From Lates calcarifer (taxonomy: Eukaryota; Chordata; Actinopteri; Centropomidae), in contig NC_066851.1 of assembly GCF_001640805.2 (NCBI RefSeq), positions 23,217,493-23,281,492 on the forward strand: 64,000 bases of DNA, given 5' to 3'. A program made the position numbers and the translations under genes. This document shows positions 61,671-64,000 of the stretch, one piece after another (position 1 is the stretch's first letter; every line of letters starts with the position of its first letter). The notes beneath the pieces are model-generated. The model made no database searches and had not been told where the DNA came from. It saw only the letters and a list, made by a program, of their open reading frames with translations.

Positions 61671-63435
61671 ACATGACATTTTATTGTTTTAAGTATTATT
61701 TTGACATTTTCATTATATACATTTTATCATTATTTTGTTTTTTAACTAAATAATTTACTTCCCACACGGCATCTTTTTAAAAATGCATTGTAGGCTTTTC
61801 ACTTCACCTGTCAGTGGTTTCAGGTGTGAGTCCTGAGTCGTCCAGTAGGTGGCAGCAGCAGCAGCAGCAGAGACAGCAGCTCTCTGGGTAAAATGAGGCC
61901 TTAAAGCTGTTTGGATTGAAGCTTTTCAGTTGACCCAAATCTGAGGTGGCACAGTTCAGTCACACAGAAACAAAATAAATAACACCGTCCTTCATGGCTG
62001 CTGGAGCGAGAGGAAGAACCTGCAGACTGGACATAAACAAACAGAAACTGAAGCCTTTTTTAACTGTCTCATTGTAGGCTTTCAGGCAACACTGAAGCCA
62101 AGAAATCTAACTTTGTGTCACTGAGATATGACTCATTTTTAGTTTTATTAAATCCTCCTGCTCTTTATTGTCATTTGCAATTAGTCCTAATGTCAAAGCA
62201 TAAACTTTTCATTCACATTTACATTCACCTCTGTTTAAAATGTATTGAAAACATTAACTTTTTTGCCTTTTTTGTGTGTTCTTTAGAAATAAAGTAAATT
62301 GATATGAAGAACAGATACATATACTTTTGAGCTGAAGTTGCAGACACTCACGTGTTAATTTTTTAATTTTTTTTAAATTGCTTAAAGATGACATGTATTC
62401 TGTGCAGACAGAGAACAATCATGTCTTATCCTAGAAACACCAGCAGGACAGAGTGTAATAACAGTGTGCATATACAGATACAATCTAAAACCGTCACCAT
62501 TCACAATAAACTTTACTTAGAGTCTTTTCACTGACTGGAAGACTGGAAAAACAAGGCTGGGTCTAGTTAATCTGGATTTCTGCTGAGGCAGAATTCAGTT
62601 TCAGAACTTCTTTAGTCCAGCTTGTATCCCTGAGTCATTTCCCTTAAAAGATTCACAGAGTTTCACCCACAGTCCTGTATGCTTTCACTTGCATCGACAC
62701 GCCACTCCGCAGCAGAAGAAAAAACAAAGAGAAACGTCTTTAATGTTGAGGCCAGCAGCTGGAGTCTGTCTCCTCTGCTGCAGCCGGGCAGCTTTGGCAG
62801 AGCAAAGTGGAAAACTGCTCGTCGTGACACACCACATCACCACATCACCATCTGTGGACGAAGAGCAGCTCTGCAGCAGGAGAAACACTGAAGAGACGAC
62901 GTCATTGAAAACCCTCACCATGGTCTTATTCAAACACGATCAGCCACAAAAAACTGCTCACATGCTCCCTGTCACACATAAGAAGAGGTTCCACAGATTT
63001 TATTAAGGCTCGGTGCCCAAAGGAGAACTTTATATGTCGCCCACGGGCTGTAAATAACCTCCACGAGGGTCTAAAACCTTTATTTTCAACTCAAACTCTT
63101 CTTTCTCTTGACGTCTGAAATCAATTTAACAGTTTTTCTGGTTGATGCAGCTGCAGTTTGGTCAGAGATGGTTTAAGGTCTGTTAGTTCTCCCATCAAGC
63201 CTTAAAAGAACATCAGTCCAGTCTGTTAGGTACAGTCTATCAGTTCTTCATGGCTCCACATAACGTCAAAATGAAAAGATGATAATGAAAAATGTACACA
63301 GTATCAACTATTAATAATGAAGAAAATAAACATTAAGAAATAAAAGACAAATAAACAAACCTTTGGAATAATGAGACACAGATTTTTCTCTAAAAGAAAT
63401 AAACAGCATTATGGATCTGATCATCCTCTTTATCT
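61671..63435. other. intergenic between WDR89 and the second TRIM gene
   Basis: No gene recognised. Includes a short (CAG)n run (about 61854-61870) and AT-rich unique-looking DNA. Part near the right end is probably the 3'UTR of the TRIM gene: TTTATT (AATAAA on the minus strand) occurs at 62999-63004 and 63079-63084. Confidence 0.5.
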
Positions 63436-64000
63436 CTAACTGATCTGTTCCACTGTCACAGAGATCTTCACTGGTAAGATCCTCACTGGAGGTTCATCCC
63501 AAGTGTCAAAGTATGGAAACAGCTTCTCAGTGAAAGTGTGTGTGAAGGTGTGTATGTGTGTGTTAGTATCAGGATCAGAGAACGACAACTTTCCTCTGTT
63601 CCAGTCCAGATTCACTCTGATCCTCTGGAGCTTCTTCTGCAGTGGGAGAACAATCGGTGGAGCTGGTGCTGAGTGTCTAAAGTATTTACCTCCATAGAAC
63701 CTTATTCTCCATAATCCAGACCGTATGCCTCCCTTTCTCTGGACAGACTCTGCTGACACACCCACTCTCCACTCTTCATTGTCTCCAACCTCGACATCCC
63801 AGCTGTGAGTCCCTGAGTTAAAACCCTCAGAGCCCAGGACAGACCAGTAATAATCAAATCTCTCTGGATTGTCAGGAAGCTGCTGTTCCTCTCCATGTCT
63901 CACACTGGTCAGATCTTCAGACAGGATGAGTCTTGGATGAGCAGTGTTTGGGTCCAGAACCACAGGACTGTAGGAGACCATGTCCTTCATCTTGTTCCAG
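63436..64000 (-). CDS. second TRIM gene, partial (PRY-SPRY C terminus)
   Basis: The frame is open to the window edge and ends in TAG at 63438-63436. The visible 188 codons begin [20 protein letters not shown] and cover the whole PRY-SPRY domain, ending SVTVEQIS. The RING, B-box and coiled coil presumably lie beyond 64000. It is a close paralogue of the TRIM gene at 118-1542, in the same orientation. It stops at QIS, ten residues before the end of the other copy, because of a point difference (AGT-TAG versus AGT-GAT). Substitutions cluster in loops of the SPRY fold that in TRIM proteins determine ligand binding. Confidence 0.9.
   Translation of the reverse strand, partial: WNKMKDMVSYSPVVLDPNTAHPRLILSEDLTSVRHGEEQQLPDNPERFDYYWSVLGSEGFNSGTHSWDVEVGDNEEWRVGVSAESVQRKGGIRSGLWRIRFYGGKYFRHSAPAPPIVLPLQKKLQRIRVNLDWNRGKLSFSDPDTNTHIHTFTHTFTEKLFPYFDTWDEPPVRILPVKISVTVEQIS

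Noticed and set aside
1..64000. CRISPR arrays, bacterial operons, prophage or integrated viral genes
   Set aside because: Nothing of the kind is seen. The tandem repeats are microsatellites, and the only transposase trace is an animal Tc1-like fragment.

Overview
This is nuclear DNA of a teleost fish, probably a percomorph. The genes are split by GT-AG introns, and dinucleotide microsatellites are long and frequent. Repeats that I recognise as typical of teleost genomes are scattered throughout, and there is a decayed Tc1-like transposase. The window holds four protein genes, all on the minus strand: two TRIM-type E3 ligase genes, one at each end, and between them PPP2R5E followed upstream by WDR89. 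PPP2R5E and WDR89 are neighbours in the same orientation in human (14q23), so this core is conserved vertebrate synteny. The species cannot be named from the sequence alone.

Layout. 118-1542 is a complete RING/B-box/coiled-coil/PRY-SPRY protein of 474 aa, with a short 5'UTR intron. About 1.9-14.2 kb is intergenic and carries simple repeats, a polypurine tract of about 700 bp and repeat remnants. About 14.3-56.3 kb is PPP2R5E, the B56-epsilon regulatory subunit of protein phosphatase 2A. I could place all 13 coding exons; joined, they give exactly 467 codons plus a stop, the length I recall for human PPP2R5E. Intron 1 is about 8.8 kb and intron 2 about 22.9 kb; the remaining introns are compact. 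The first, noncoding, exon lies in a CpG-rich promoter region near 56.1-57.0 kb. 57.2-59.5 kb is intergenic with MITE-like repeats. 59693-60829 is WDR89, with its coding sequence in a single exon. 63436-64000 is the C-terminal part of a second TRIM gene that runs off the right edge.

No operon-like cooperation is expected. PP2A-B56-epsilon directs phosphatase activity to LxxIxE-bearing substrates, WDR89 is a WD40 adaptor of poorly known function, and the TRIM genes belong to a fast-evolving fish ubiquitin-ligase family often linked to innate immunity.

I did not find a clearly new biological system. The most useful leads are: PPP2R5E exon 8, squeezed between a long pyrimidine tract and a (TG)n repeat that reaches position +5 of its splice donor; two upstream sequences that can splice in frame to the PPP2R5E start and would extend its N terminus; and the mosaic of identical and diverged blocks between the two TRIM PRY-SPRY domains.
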